Positions 8,997 to 16,829 of a stretch of 64,000 nt of DNA are shown here, one piece after another (position 1 is the stretch's first letter; every line of letters starts with the position of its first letter). Under the pieces are notes generated by a model. That model was given only the letters and a program-made list of their open reading frames with translations, was not told the DNA's origin and ran no database searches. The DNA is taken from positions 1-64,000 of the forward strand of contig NZ_BMHE01000032.1 in the NCBI RefSeq assembly GCF_014640555.1, read 5' to 3'. The position numbers and the translations under genes were made by a program. Source of the DNA: Paenibacillus marchantiophytorum (GTDB taxonomy: Bacteria; Bacillota; Bacilli; Paenibacillales; NBRC-103111).

Positions 8997-9815
8997 ATGA
9001 CATCCTATCTCAAATCCGGCTTAAGGGCAGCTTTCGCGCAGCCTTTCGCCACGATCATCTTGTTCGTGTATCAAATGGGCTGGAGCATTCTGCTCTATAA
9101 GCTGGTGCAGGGGGTGCTTGTCCCTCTTATGCACCGCTTTCCAGGCGGTCAGCAGCCCAAAGAAGCGCTGCAGGTGTTCCTGGCTGAAAGCCAGTTTCAG
9201 CTCATGAAAACAGATCTGAGCCATTCCTATCTCTGGTGGCTCGGAGCTCTGCTGGCGCTGCGCATGCTGCTCACGCCGGTGCTCAGCAGCGGCGTTTATT
9301 ACTCGCTCACGCATTCCGAACAAAATGCCGGCTATCGCTTCTTCCGAGGCATCAAGGTGCTGACGCTCCCTTTCCTCCTTGCGTATATCACGCGAATTGC
9401 GCTTACCTTGCTGCCGCTCATCTGGCTGCTGCCCAAGGCGCAAACAACCTTGGCGCACAGCACATCTTATGAGCAGGCTGCCCTGCAGCTGCTGCCATGG
9501 TTCATCGGCATGCTGGTTTATGGATTTCTCTTTCATCTACTCTTCATGTATGTGCAATTCGCGCTTGCCGGCCATCTGGGTGTTCTCTCCACCGTCATTA
9601 CCTTTATTCGCTATTCGTTTCCTATTGTCGGACTGGCGCTCCTTCTTTTGCTTAGCTCGGGACTATTGGCAGGGCTCACCATTACGGCTACTTACCTATG
9701 GGCAGGTCTGGTAGCGCTAATCATTTATCAGCTATTCCCACTTTTCCACATATTCCTGCAAATTTGGGCGATCACGTCACAATTCAAACTGCTTTCCGCC
9801 AAATTGAACGGTTAA
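8997..9815 (+). CDS. Polytopic membrane protein, unknown function
   Basis: I do not recognise the family. The 272-residue product has about six hydrophobic segments (roughly 16-44, 80-100, 120-145, 165-190, 205-230 and 235-258) separated by short loops, and no catalytic motif. A perfect AAGGAGGG ribosome binding site precedes the ATG. It begins 26 bp after the M1 peptidase stop and is followed by a terminator, so the two genes form an operon. A membrane partner for the peptidase is a reasonable inference but nothing more. Confidence 0.7.
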   Translation: MTSYLKSGLRAAFAQPFATIILFVYQMGWSILLYKLVQGVLVPLMHRFPGGQQPKEALQVFLAESQFQLMKTDLSHSYLWWLGALLALRMLLTPVLSSGVYYSLTHSEQNAGYRFFRGIKVLTLPFLLAYITRIALTLLPLIWLLPKAQTTLAHSTSYEQAALQLLPWFIGMLVYGFLFHLLFMYVQFALAGHLGVLSTVITFIRYSFPIVGLALLLLLSSGLLAGLTITATYLWAGLVALIIYQLFPLFHIFLQIWAITSQFKLLSAKLNG

Positions 9816-9848
9816 AATCAACAAAAAAAGCTTATACTGACTTAAATT

Positions 9849-9879
9849 TCCTCATTCCTCAGCGAATGGGGATTTTTTT
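9849..9879 (+). terminator. Terminator of the peptidase/membrane-protein operon
   Basis: TCCTCATTC pairs with GAATGGGGA around CTCAGC and is followed by seven T residues, 34 bp beyond the stop. Confidence 0.85.
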
Positions 9880-9993
9880 GTCTGTTTAGCTTTGTTTTCC
9901 ACACTTTTTCAAAAGAAATCGTTCCTAAAAAGAGGAATTTAGATCTTTATGACGAATTACAAGGACTAGCATCAAAAAAACCAAATATTTCAT

Positions 9994-10107
9994 GCCGAAT
10001 TCCCCATTTCATGGGGAAACGGGGGAACCACTACCCGGGTGAATTGATCTTGCAAGACAGGGATCATAGGGAACCTTCAACCGAACCCTCCAGCTAACCT
10101 CGTAGGC
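9994..10107 (+). ncRNA. c-di-AMP riboswitch (ydaO-yuaA class)
   Basis: The stretch carries the hallmark conserved blocks of the ydaO/yuaA riboswitch in the right order: GCCGAAT, GGGGGAACCAC, CGGGTGAAT, AGGGA..CCTTC, CCGAACCC and CAGCTAACCTCGTAGGC. It ends 19 nt before the TTG start of an NlpC/P60 cell-wall hydrolase gene, a classical regulon member of this riboswitch. High c-di-AMP normally turns such genes off. No separate terminator hairpin is seen between aptamer and gene, so control may be at translation or through a terminator overlapping the aptamer. Confidence 0.93.
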
Positions 10108-10126
10108 ACCGGAAGGAGACAAGCAG

Positions 10127-10600
10127 TTGAAAAAGATTGTAGCTCTTGTTTTTAGTCTTGTTTTGTTTTTGAGTGTAGCTTTAGGAAGTGTATCAGCGTC
10201 ACAATCTAAGTTGGATGAAACGGTTGACGGATTGCTCGGTGTTCCGTACAGAGATGCGGGAACGACAACAAAGGGCTTTGATTGCTCTGGATTCACCGCA
10301 TACGTTTTCGACCAGTTCGGCATTGACCTTCCTCATAGTTCATCTGCTCAAGATAAAGAGGGCTTCTGGGTTGACAAAAGTGATCTTCGCAAAGGTGATC
10401 TTGTGTTCTTCAACACAGGTGGCAAAGGTATTTCTCACGTAGGTATCTACCTTGGAAACGGTGAATTCATTCATTCCGCGTCCAATGAAGGTATTGTGAA
10501 AAACAAACTAAGCGAATCCTATTATGCGAAACGGTATGTATCCGCCAGACGCGTTCTGTGGGATGATATCTACAATCAGCTGACTGCTGAATCCAAGTAA
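10127..10600 (+). CDS. Secreted NlpC/P60 (C40) peptidoglycan hydrolase
   Basis: A 157-residue secreted cysteine peptidase that probably cuts gamma-D-glutamyl/diamino-acid bonds in wall stem peptides. A signal peptide (about 1-24, MKKIVALVFSLVLFLSVALG) is followed directly by the NlpC/P60 domain with the catalytic triad C53 (DCSGF), H104 (ISHVGIY) and H116 (EFIHSAS). There is no wall-binding repeat. Translation starts at TTG 10127 behind GGAAGGAG. The c-di-AMP riboswitch upstream links its expression to osmotic/turgor signalling, as for many Gram-positive wall hydrolases. Confidence 0.93.
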   Translation: MKKIVALVFSLVLFLSVALGSVSASQSKLDETVDGLLGVPYRDAGTTTKGFDCSGFTAYVFDQFGIDLPHSSSAQDKEGFWVDKSDLRKGDLVFFNTGGKGISHVGIYLGNGEFIHSASNEGIVKNKLSESYYAKRYVSARRVLWDDIYNQLTAESK

Positions 10601-10617
10601 TTTTCCTGTAATACTAT

Positions 10618-10674
10618 GAATAAAGCCTGGACAAGCCTCAGCTCGAAAGAGCCGCTTTCCAGGCTTTTATTCTT
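10618..10674. terminator. Terminator of the NlpC/P60 gene
   Basis: GAATAAAGCCTGG pairs with CCAGGCTTTTATTC, with an inner stem of AGCTC/GAGC type. It ends only 20 bp before the photolyase start. Confidence 0.8.
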
Positions 10675-10693
10675 TCTGGAGGCCTAGTCTATA

Positions 10694-12079
10694 ATGAAAT
10701 TATTCCTACATCGGAAGGATTTGCGGGTAGATGATCTGGCTGCATTCAACTACTTGTTGAGCAGTAGCGAACCTAGTCTGCATATGCTCATTCTCGATCC
10801 GTTTTTACTGCGCCATTCTAGACATGAAGCCCATAGCGGCAAGCAATTTCTGCAGTATGTGAGACGGTTGATGAACCTTTATAAGCAGTATGGCAAAACG
10901 ATCTATGTGGTATACGGAGAGCCGGAAGTTGTTCTTGAACAAGTGCTGCACAACGCACCGATTGATGAGGTTATCGTACATAGGGATTTCACGCCTTATG
11001 CCAAAACACGCGATCGGAAGCTTCGTGAAGTCGCTCGAGCACGAGGTGTATCGTTCACAGAATTCGTTGATCACACCTTGGCTGATTTAGCCGATTTCCA
11101 GATTTCCTCTGGCAAAAGCGGTCCTTACAAAGTTTATACCCCCTTTTATAAAAAGCTAAACACCTACTTGCAAACTTTTTATCGTCCTTCTTCGCCGCTT
11201 CATCTGGGTGATTTGTCGACGGTGGATCTCGCCCAGTTGGAGGGCAGCCAACGCTTATTGGAGCTCATCCAAAGCTGGGTTCCCCCTTTCTCTCTCGAAG
11301 ATTATATGCCTGCTGAAAATCCCATAGAATCCCTGGACGATTTCCTAACGGACCATCTCCCCTTCTATGCGGCGCGGCGCGACTATTACGCTTACGATGG
11401 CACAAGCTCGCTAAGTGCCGCGATTAATGCAGGCGCCATCTCGATCCGCAAAGTTTACGAGGCAGTCATGGAGCAGGAACATTCGGCCGCATGGGTGCGC
11501 CAACTGGTGTGGCGGGATTTCTATTTGTATCAATCCATCTATGATGAGAACTTTTTCGGCTATGAGAAGACGTTTGACTTCACCAACCTCAGTGATCGGC
11601 ATTTCGAGGCTTGGCGCAAAGCTGAAACCGGCGTGCCCATCATTGATGCGGCGATGACAGAGCTCAATGAAACCGGCCGCATGCCCAATCGACTGCGGAT
11701 GATTACAGCCATGTTCCTCACGAAGAACTTGCTGTGTCCATTTACGTTAGGCGAGCAGTATTTCCGCTACAAACTCAGTGATTACGACAATACCCTTAAC
11801 CGCGGTGGGTGGTTATGGTGCGCCTCTTTGGGCTTCGATGCGTCGCCCTATTTCCGCATTATGAATCCCGTGACGCAATCGATCACCTATGATCCGAGCG
11901 GCCAATACCTGCGCAGATGGCTGCCGCAGATGGCCGGACTAAGCGACAAGCAGATTCATCAGCCTCAAGCCCATGCCATCGTTGATCTGAAGCAGTCCAG
12001 AGCAGCCGCGATCGAGGTTTACAAGCATATTTTGAAAAGTAAACCTACCGTTGAGCTCGGTGGCTCTGAGGATGGATAA
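10694..12079 (+). CDS. phr: Deoxyribodipyrimidine photolyase
   Basis: Cryptochrome/photolyase family protein of 461 residues, the usual size for class I CPD photolyases. It repairs cyclobutane pyrimidine dimers using FADH- and blue light. The N-terminal Rossmann domain begins with the HRKDLRVDD motif. The C-terminal FAD domain contains RQLVWRDFY, the GMP-N-type segment (ETGRMPNRLRMITAMFL) and the highly conserved LSDYDNTLNRGGWLWCA stretch. A terminator just upstream and the guanidine promoter downstream make it a single-gene unit. TGGAGG precedes the ATG by about 10 nt. Confidence 0.95.
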   Translation: MKLFLHRKDLRVDDLAAFNYLLSSSEPSLHMLILDPFLLRHSRHEAHSGKQFLQYVRRLMNLYKQYGKTIYVVYGEPEVVLEQVLHNAPIDEVIVHRDFTPYAKTRDRKLREVARARGVSFTEFVDHTLADLADFQISSGKSGPYKVYTPFYKKLNTYLQTFYRPSSPLHLGDLSTVDLAQLEGSQRLLELIQSWVPPFSLEDYMPAENPIESLDDFLTDHLPFYAARRDYYAYDGTSSLSAAINAGAISIRKVYEAVMEQEHSAAWVRQLVWRDFYLYQSIYDENFFGYEKTFDFTNLSDRHFEAWRKAETGVPIIDAAMTELNETGRMPNRLRMITAMFLTKNLLCPFTLGEQYFRYKLSDYDNTLNRGGWLWCASLGFDASPYFRIMNPVTQSITYDPSGQYLRRWLPQMAGLSDKQIHQPQAHAIVDLKQSRAAAIEVYKHILKSKPTVELGGSEDG

Positions 12080-12098
12080 CCTCTGCCAAAACTGTAAC

Positions 12099-12127
12099 TT
12101 GACATCACATGTAAGCCATTCTATAAT
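12099..12127 (+). promoter_or_regulatory. Sigma-A promoter for the guanidine riboswitch
   Basis: A consensus promoter: TTGACA at 12099-12104, a 17-bp spacer and TATAAT at 12122-12127. The predicted transcription start near 12134 lies just before the aptamer. Confidence 0.9.
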
Positions 12128-12139
12128 AACGGCATGTCG

Positions 12140-12272
12140 TTTTCTAGGGTTCCGCGGCGCTCATCCGCCGGTCTGGTCCGAGAGAAAACACGCAGCGAAT
12201 ACGCTGTGGTCACGGAGGGAGAAAAGCCCGGGAGTCTTATCGCGATGCGATAGCTTCCGGGCTTTTCTCTGT
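12140..12272 (+). ncRNA. Guanidine-I (ykkC) riboswitch with terminator
   Basis: The aptamer shows the conserved ykkC blocks TCTAGGGTTCCG, CATCCGCCGG, GGTCCGAGAGAAAACAC and ACGGAGGGA followed by AAAGCCCGGGAG. The expression platform is an extended hairpin at about 12221-12272: GAGAAAAGCCCGGGAG pairs with TCCGGGCTTTTCTC, with an inner TATCGC/GCGATA stem, followed by a T-rich tract. Guanidine binding would favour antitermination and expression of the downstream exporter. Aptamer class and gene type agree fully with the known regulon. Confidence 0.94.
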
Positions 12273-12308
12273 CTGCTTATTTTATTTTACGAAAAGGAGT
12301 GGTTTATC

Positions 12309-12629
12309 ATGGCTTGGTTATTTCTCGTTATTGCTGGTGTTTTTGAGGTGGTTTGGGCCATCTCGCTGAAGTTTTCCAACGGTTTTACGCGTTTGGTCCC
12401 TTCTGCGATTACCTTGGCTGGGATGGTCGTCAGCTTCTACTTTCTGGCTGCTGCAACCAAAACCCTTCCGATTGGCACCGCTTATGCGGCTTGGACCGGA
12501 ATTGGCGCTGTCGGCGCCATTATCATTGGCACACTGTTTCTCGATGAACCGATCAGCCTCACTCGAATTTTGTTCATGATCCTTATCTTGGTGGGTGTTC
12601 TCGGCCTTAAATTTACTTCTGGTCATTAA
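12309..12629 (+). CDS. gdx: Guanidinium exporter, SMR family (Gdx/SugE-type)
   Basis: A 106-residue, four-helix small multidrug resistance protein that works as an antiparallel dimer and exchanges guanidinium for protons. The essential membrane Glu of helix 1 is present (E13 in AGVFEVVWA), as are the SLKFSNGF loop and the PIGTAYAAWTGIGAVG helix 3 typical of the Gdx/SugE branch rather than of EmrE-type drug pumps. AAGGAG precedes the ATG at 12309. The guanidine-I riboswitch upstream gives strong independent support for the substrate. Confidence 0.93.
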   Translation: MAWLFLVIAGVFEVVWAISLKFSNGFTRLVPSAITLAGMVVSFYFLAAATKTLPIGTAYAAWTGIGAVGAIIIGTLFLDEPISLTRILFMILILVGVLGLKFTSGH

Positions 12630-12676
12630 GCCCCAATCTTTCTATCAAACATAGAATACTCTCGAAAAGCGCAGGT

Positions 12677-13138
12677 ATGCCCAAAGCAAAAGCCTTGCTG
12701 CTGTATCATGCGCGAGTCAAGAAACATAGCCTATCAGGGGCAGGTCGTCTTGTTGCTCAACCCACCGTTTCGATTGGAACTGATAATTCCTGGTTCAACG
12801 CCCAGATCATAGCTCGCAACCTGAGCAATGAAACGGCTATCGTCTCAACACGCTTCTCAATTTCACAGCGCAGAAACATTCTCGCCGCTTCCCTGTTCCT
12901 TTCTGTCGATAACTACGCCACTGTCATCATCAATGGTGTGCCGCTCGTGTATGACGCGCCTCAGAATACACCAGCTTTCTACAATACCGGACGCAGCTTC
13001 AATATCCGTCAGTTCCTCCGCCGGGGCCGTAATGACATCGTTATTATCGCCTTTAATGCGAACGGACAGCGGACTGTTGATAATCCTGCTGGTGTAGCCG
13101 CAAGGCTCGATATTCGACTTAGTTCTTTGATTAATTGA
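12677..13138 (+). CDS. Small beta-rich protein, unknown function
   Basis: I do not recognise the family. The 153-residue product has no signal peptide or membrane helix. Its C-terminal two thirds look like a beta-sandwich: alternating hydrophobic strands with FLSVDNYATVIINGVPLVYD, FNIRQFLRRGRNDIVIIAFN and ARLDIRLSSL. The pattern of an exposed Asn-Tyr-Ala loop, a VxINGV strand and a late GxNxIxIxxxN strand is like the galactose-binding-like (jelly-roll) domain of glycosidases, so carbohydrate or surface binding is possible. The ribosome binding site is weak (GCAGGT). A clear terminator follows the stop. Confidence 0.6.
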   Translation: MPKAKALLLYHARVKKHSLSGAGRLVAQPTVSIGTDNSWFNAQIIARNLSNETAIVSTRFSISQRRNILAASLFLSVDNYATVIINGVPLVYDAPQNTPAFYNTGRSFNIRQFLRRGRNDIVIIAFNANGQRTVDNPAGVAARLDIRLSSLIN

Positions 13139-13160
13139 CCGGGCTTATGCCTGGTCTTTC
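13137..13160 (+). terminator. Terminator of the beta-rich protein gene
   Basis: GACCGGGC-TTAT-GCCTGGTC followed by TTTCATTTTC. It overlaps the last bases of the stop region. Confidence 0.8.
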
Positions 13161-13525
13161 ATTTTCAATACCATAATGGTGTGGGAAATTAATGTGGACG
13201 ATTATTAATCCAATTATTATTATTATTATTATGATAGCGAAAATGCTAATTATTGGTTAATGATCAACTATCTTCTAAATCTTAATTGGATTGAAATACA
13301 GAGAGTAAGTGCGTAGTAAATAGACGGAGGCTCCCTATGTTTTTTATTAGTGATCCTCGACATTATATAGGCGCTTAATGGGCAGTTAAATGTAGTGATA
13401 TCTTCTTGATTAAGTAGGGTTACAACGAAGAAGGTTTGCCAGATAGAATCTCTGCGTAACAATTCGCCTGCTGTGATAGAATTGAGAGAAATTGCTTTTA
13501 GTCTATACCGGAAGGGAAATTGCTG
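13161..13525. other. AT-rich intergenic region with ATT tract
   Basis: No convincing gene. It contains a run of six ATT triplets (13213-13232) and a 13-codon open frame after GGAGG (ATG 13338) that may be a chance leader peptide. The promoter of the downstream sensor kinase should lie in the last 150 bp, but no strong hexamer pair could be fixed. Confidence 0.5.
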
Positions 13526-14764
13526 ATGAAATCTTTGTCCTATAACAGGGGTTATATGGCCGTGAGTATTGCTCTGAGCTATGTCTGCATTCAAATGCTT
13601 CCCGATGCGCCTGCAGCCCGGTGGGCGGCGATCGGACTATGTCTCTTGTATGTCGCGGGGCTAGGCGCCGTTTTTAAGCTCTCTTCGCTACGCGCCCTGT
13701 CTCTGGTATTTGCCTTGCTATATGGTGCGGCGCTCGCTTACGGATTTTTCTTCAAGGATCAGATTTCCCTGCTCTTAATCCTGCAGGGGTTTCTTACCAG
13801 CTTTATTGCCCTCAAACTGCCGGACTGGCTTTCTGCACTAGAAGCAGGGACTTTCCTGATGATTACCTTTGTCCTGCTCGTTTATGATCGAGACTATACA
13901 TGGGTGTCGCTACTTAGGCAGGAACTGTTCATTCATATCGGTTTGTACGCTTTGCTGCGCATGGTTCGGATCAATCGGGGTCGGGATATAGAAAGGATGG
14001 AGCACGCAGAAGAACAGCGTCGTAATGCGGAGGAGCTGACCGTTGTCCACGCCGAACTTGCGCAGACGCATGACAAGCTTCGGCGGGCGCACGAGGAACT
14101 TGAGCGGGCGACGCTGCAGTCGCTGCGTTATGCGGTGCTCGAAGAACGGAGCCGGATCGCCCGGGATATTCACGACAGTATCGGGCACCGGCTGACGTCT
14201 GTCATTGTGCAGCTCCAGGCCTTGCCTTACGTGCTGAGAAACAATGAAGCTAAGTCGGCGGAAATCGTGAAAAATGTGCTAGGGGTCGCACGCAGCTGTC
14301 TGCAGGAGGTACGCACGGTCGTGCACAATATGGGCGTGGATGAGACTGGGGCGGGAGCCGTTTCGCTGCACAGTCTAGTGCAGCAGACCACATCATCATT
14401 TGATCTGGACATTCGTCTGGACCTGGACGAAAGCGAAGATCAGGATACCTGGCCGCTCGATACTGCCGTCGTGCTGTACCGCTGTCTTCAGGAGGCGCTG
14501 ACAAACACCATCCGCCATGCGCAAGCGAAACGGGTTGAAGTTTCTATAAATCGGAGCGGAGAAGGTATAATGCTTCATTACCGCGATGACGGAGAGCTTG
14601 CATCTGGCAGTGATTTGCATGAAGGCTTCGGGCTTAACGGCATTCGCAAGCGCTGTGCGGAGGCGGGAGGACGTTGTGAGATCGGAGCGCAGGAACCACA
14701 CGGTTTCGGCATGAATATTTGGCTGCCTCTGGCAGCACTGAAGGAGAAAGAAACGTATGGATAA
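13526..14764 (+). CDS. Sensor histidine kinase, NarL/DesK type
   Basis: A 412-residue membrane kinase. The first 150 residues contain about five closely spaced membrane helices with almost no extracellular loops, suggesting it senses a membrane or intramembrane signal. A coiled-coil linker (about 150-205) leads to the HisKA_3 box with the phospho-acceptor His in RIARDIHDSIGHRLT, then a HATPase_c domain with the N-box LQEALTNTIRHA and G-box GEGIMLHYRDDG and GFGLNGIRKR. I start at ATG 13526, 9 nt after GAAGGG; a TTG two codons earlier is too close. It overlaps the response regulator gene by 8 bp (ATGGATAA), so they are a coupled pair. Confidence 0.9.
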   Translation: MKSLSYNRGYMAVSIALSYVCIQMLPDAPAARWAAIGLCLLYVAGLGAVFKLSSLRALSLVFALLYGAALAYGFFFKDQISLLLILQGFLTSFIALKLPDWLSALEAGTFLMITFVLLVYDRDYTWVSLLRQELFIHIGLYALLRMVRINRGRDIERMEHAEEQRRNAEELTVVHAELAQTHDKLRRAHEELERATLQSLRYAVLEERSRIARDIHDSIGHRLTSVIVQLQALPYVLRNNEAKSAEIVKNVLGVARSCLQEVRTVVHNMGVDETGAGAVSLHSLVQQTTSSFDLDIRLDLDESEDQDTWPLDTAVVLYRCLQEALTNTIRHAQAKRVEVSINRSGEGIMLHYRDDGELASGSDLHEGFGLNGIRKRCAEAGGRCEIGAQEPHGFGMNIWLPLAALKEKETYG

Positions 14765-15458
14765 AGCGCGTATTTTGCTGGTGGACGATCAACCGCTCGT
14801 CAGGCAGGGCATAAAATATATTATTGCGGCACAGTCCGACATGGAGGTGGCCGGCGAAGCGCGCAACGGTCTCGATGCTGTGAAACTGGCGCAGGAGACA
14901 ATGCCGCATCTCATTCTCATGGATGTGCAGATGCCAGAGTTAGACGGGATTGAAGCAACCCGGCGTATTCTGGCGCAGCAGCCGGACTGCCGGATCGTCA
15001 TTCTGACAACGTTCGATACAGAAGAGTATGTTTATGAAGGGATTCGTGCGGGAGGAATCGGCTACCTCCTCAAGGACACGGAACCGGAAGAGCTGCTGAT
15101 GGCCATCCGCGCCACGCTGCGAGGCGAGGCCATCTTCCGGACCGCACTTGCCGCAAAGCTGATCGGGCAGGTATTTCAGAAACAGCAGGCAGATGCCACT
15201 GCGAAAGCCGGCGTTGAAACATCGGAACACGGAGGAGACACAGATGGAGACTTGTCTTTGATCCAGACTTTTACCAACCGTGAATTAGAGGTGCTCCAGC
15301 AGATGGCCTACGGCCTGCGAAACGAAGAAATTGCCGCGAAGCTGTTTGTCAGCGAAAGCACAGTCAAAACGCATGTCCACCGTATTCTGCAGAAATTTGA
15401 CGTCCAGGATCGTACGCAGGCGGTCGTCTACGCTATCCGCAATGGAATCGTTAAGTAG
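14757..15458 (+). CDS. NarL/LuxR-family response regulator
   Basis: A 233-residue transcription regulator and partner of the kinase that overlaps its start. The receiver domain has the acidic pair D10-D11, phospho-acceptor D56 (LILMDVQMP), Thr of the ILTT strand and K106 (YLLKD). A linker of about 40 residues rich in Gln/Ala/Thr precedes a LuxR-type helix-turn-helix (LTNRELEVLQQMAYGLRNEE, then FVSESTVKTHVHRIL). Its likely local target is the membrane-protein gene at 15666, whose upstream region contains a TCCATC-CACC-GATGGA inverted repeat. Confidence 0.92.
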   Translation: MDKARILLVDDQPLVRQGIKYIIAAQSDMEVAGEARNGLDAVKLAQETMPHLILMDVQMPELDGIEATRRILAQQPDCRIVILTTFDTEEYVYEGIRAGGIGYLLKDTEPEELLMAIRATLRGEAIFRTALAAKLIGQVFQKQQADATAKAGVETSEHGGDTDGDLSLIQTFTNRELEVLQQMAYGLRNEEIAAKLFVSESTVKTHVHRILQKFDVQDRTQAVVYAIRNGIVK

Positions 15459-15472
15459 GTATTTCTCATGAA

Positions 15473-15502
15473 CAAGGGCCGGTAAATGCCGGTTCTTTTT
15501 TT
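15473..15502 (+). terminator. Terminator of the two-component operon
   Basis: AAGGGCCGG pairs with CCGGTTCTT (two G-U pairs) around TAAATG, followed by a run of T. Confidence 0.82.
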
Positions 15503-15576
15503 ATGGATACAGGACTATTTAAAACAATCATTCACTCGTCTATCCACCTGCAGATTGATTCGCGCGGACAGCAGAA

Positions 15577-15592
15577 TCCATCCACCGATGGA
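15577..15592 (+). promoter_or_regulatory. Candidate operator upstream of membrane protein
   Basis: A perfect 6-4-6 inverted repeat, TCCATC-CACC-GATGGA, lies 74 bp before the start of the next gene and directly downstream of a two-component system. LuxR-type regulators bind inverted repeats of about this size. The link to this regulator is inference. Confidence 0.35.
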
Positions 15593-15665
15593 CGCGGTGC
15601 CTCCTTAAGTCCGGTAAGATGAAGACATCCCAAAACGAAACAACAACCAAGGAGGAACTCAATGA

Positions 15666-16187
15666 ATGACAACTAGTATCTGGATTTCCATCATCGCCAC
15701 TTTTGCAGTAATCGTACTCAGCACTTTCGGACGCAAATCCTTTAACGGCATTCGTCTTCTAATTCCTGTCGGCATCCTCGGATACTTCGGCGCCACTTAC
15801 CTGAAGGATGTACCGACCGGCGGCAACAACGGCTGGCTTCTTGCAGCATCTACCCTGTTCGGCGCTCTGATCGGCGCCGTGCTGATTGGCCTCGCCAGTG
15901 TCGAACGTGATGACAAAGGTAAAACGTATGTAACAACCGGTATTGCTAGCGTTGCCGTAATGGCAATTGTTTTCATTCTGCGTATTTTACTGGTCGAATG
16001 GGTAACACATCATCTGGAGAAGGCTTATCTCTATTCGGTTGAGCATCATTTTGACCTGAATTTAATTGCACCGGCATTCGTCCTGATGGCTATAGCCATG
16101 GTAGTGGTTCGAATCGGCGGTGTAGTTGTTAAAGTAAAGCGAGTAAAAATCGGAGCGGAGCTCCAGGATCAGCGCGTGTTAAGCTGA
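15666..16187 (+). CDS. Membrane protein, possible two-component target
   Basis: A 173-residue integral membrane protein with four to five helices (about 4-20, 28-45, 58-80, 93-115 and 135-158). The first part (RLLIPVGI, then a polar loop, GALIGAVLIGLASVERDDKG and an ILRILLVEW helix) is weakly reminiscent of DUF1453/CcdC-like proteins, but I would not assign that family. AAGGAGG lies 9 nt before the ATG at 15666; an ATG 4 bases upstream runs straight into a stop. Position and the inverted repeat upstream suggest control by the preceding kinase/regulator pair. Confidence 0.72.
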   Translation: MTTSIWISIIATFAVIVLSTFGRKSFNGIRLLIPVGILGYFGATYLKDVPTGGNNGWLLAASTLFGALIGAVLIGLASVERDDKGKTYVTTGIASVAVMAIVFILRILLVEWVTHHLEKAYLYSVEHHFDLNLIAPAFVLMAIAMVVVRIGGVVVKVKRVKIGAELQDQRVLS

Positions 16188-16274
16188 GGAATGAAATCCG
16201 TTAGTGTATCAGTTAGTTCCGGCACCATGTATGTATTTGTGTACTCTATATCACCATCACTATAGCGGCAAAGC

Positions 16275-16302
16275 AAAAGCCCGCGCTTAACGCGGGTTTT
16301 CT
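16275..16302 (+). terminator. Terminator of the membrane-protein gene
   Basis: AAAAGCCCGCG-CTTAA-CGCGGGTTTTC, a strong stem flanked by A and T runs. Confidence 0.8.
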
Positions 16303-16356
16303 TCACATCTACTCCATTTTTTTCAGTAGCAGCGAGCATTAGGATTCTCCTCAAAA

Positions 16357-16539
16357 CTAACTATTCATTCCGATTTTGATATGCAGCCTGCTCTGTGCGG
16401 GATTCTTGATGGGGCAGAAATAGGTCTGATCGGGAAGGGTGGCAAAGCCGCTTTTATGCGATAGCCCGCTATCGACCGGAAGGATGACCCCTGTAATGAA
16501 GGAAGCGTGATCACTAAGCAGCCAGGCTAATTTGTTATT
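16357..16539 (-). pseudogene. C-terminal remnant of an SDR dehydrogenase
   Basis: On the minus strand the frame ending at TAG 16359-16357 reads KLAWLLSDHASFITGVILPV and DSG, the unmistakable C-terminal signature of short-chain dehydrogenases/reductases (usually LSDEASFITGxxLPVDGG). The catalytic N-terminal 200 residues are absent: upstream the sequence switches to an unrelated plus-strand fragment within a few bases. About 35 extra residues follow the SDR signature. This is a decayed gene end, not functional. Confidence 0.8.
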
Positions 16540-16639
16540 TCAGCAAATACGTGAACAAAAGGGAGTAGGTGAAGCACTTAACGAAGCAGCGGCTTCATTA
16601 GGAATTGATCTACCTAAAACAGTTGCTCTAACGTTCTAG
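16532..16639 (+). pseudogene. C-terminal remnant of an unidentified gene
   Basis: A plus-strand frame without a start reads QQIREQKGVGEALNEAAASL then GIDLPKTVALTF and a TAG stop at 16637-16639. The composition is protein-like, and the frame abuts the SDR remnant tail-outward, as if an internal deletion fused two gene fragments. The parent family was not recognised. Confidence 0.45.
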
Positions 16640-16795
16640 CCGTGGTACTGTATACATACAGGTTAATTGTCGTGGAAACACGAAATCACAGGTTGAGAAA
16701 AGCTACTGGAAACGGGGCTTTTTTCGTTTTTATATTATGAATATTTTAGAAAAGTTCTTGCGAAAGCAAGGGCTTTTTTACTTATAAATAAAAAC
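16640..16795. other. Intergenic terminators
   Basis: Two hairpins: AAAAGC ... GGGGCTTTTTT at about 16696-16725 and TCTTGC-GAAA-GCAAGGGCTTTTTT at about 16757-16781. They probably belong to the lost genes on the plus strand. Nothing else is seen. Confidence 0.5.
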
Positions 16796-16829
16796 AAAAA
16801 AGCCTCTGCGTATTACACGTCAGAGGCTT
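16796..16829 (-). terminator. Terminator overlapping the LysR 3' end
   Basis: On the minus strand AAGCCTCTG pairs with CAGAGGCTT and is followed by TTTTTTG. The left half of the stem encodes the last residues of the LysR protein, so the terminator overlaps the coding end. Confidence 0.82.

Noticed and set aside
13268..13594. 108-codon minus-strand frame before the sensor kinase
   Set aside because: It overlaps the kinase start, lacks a ribosome binding site and is AT-rich intergenic DNA.
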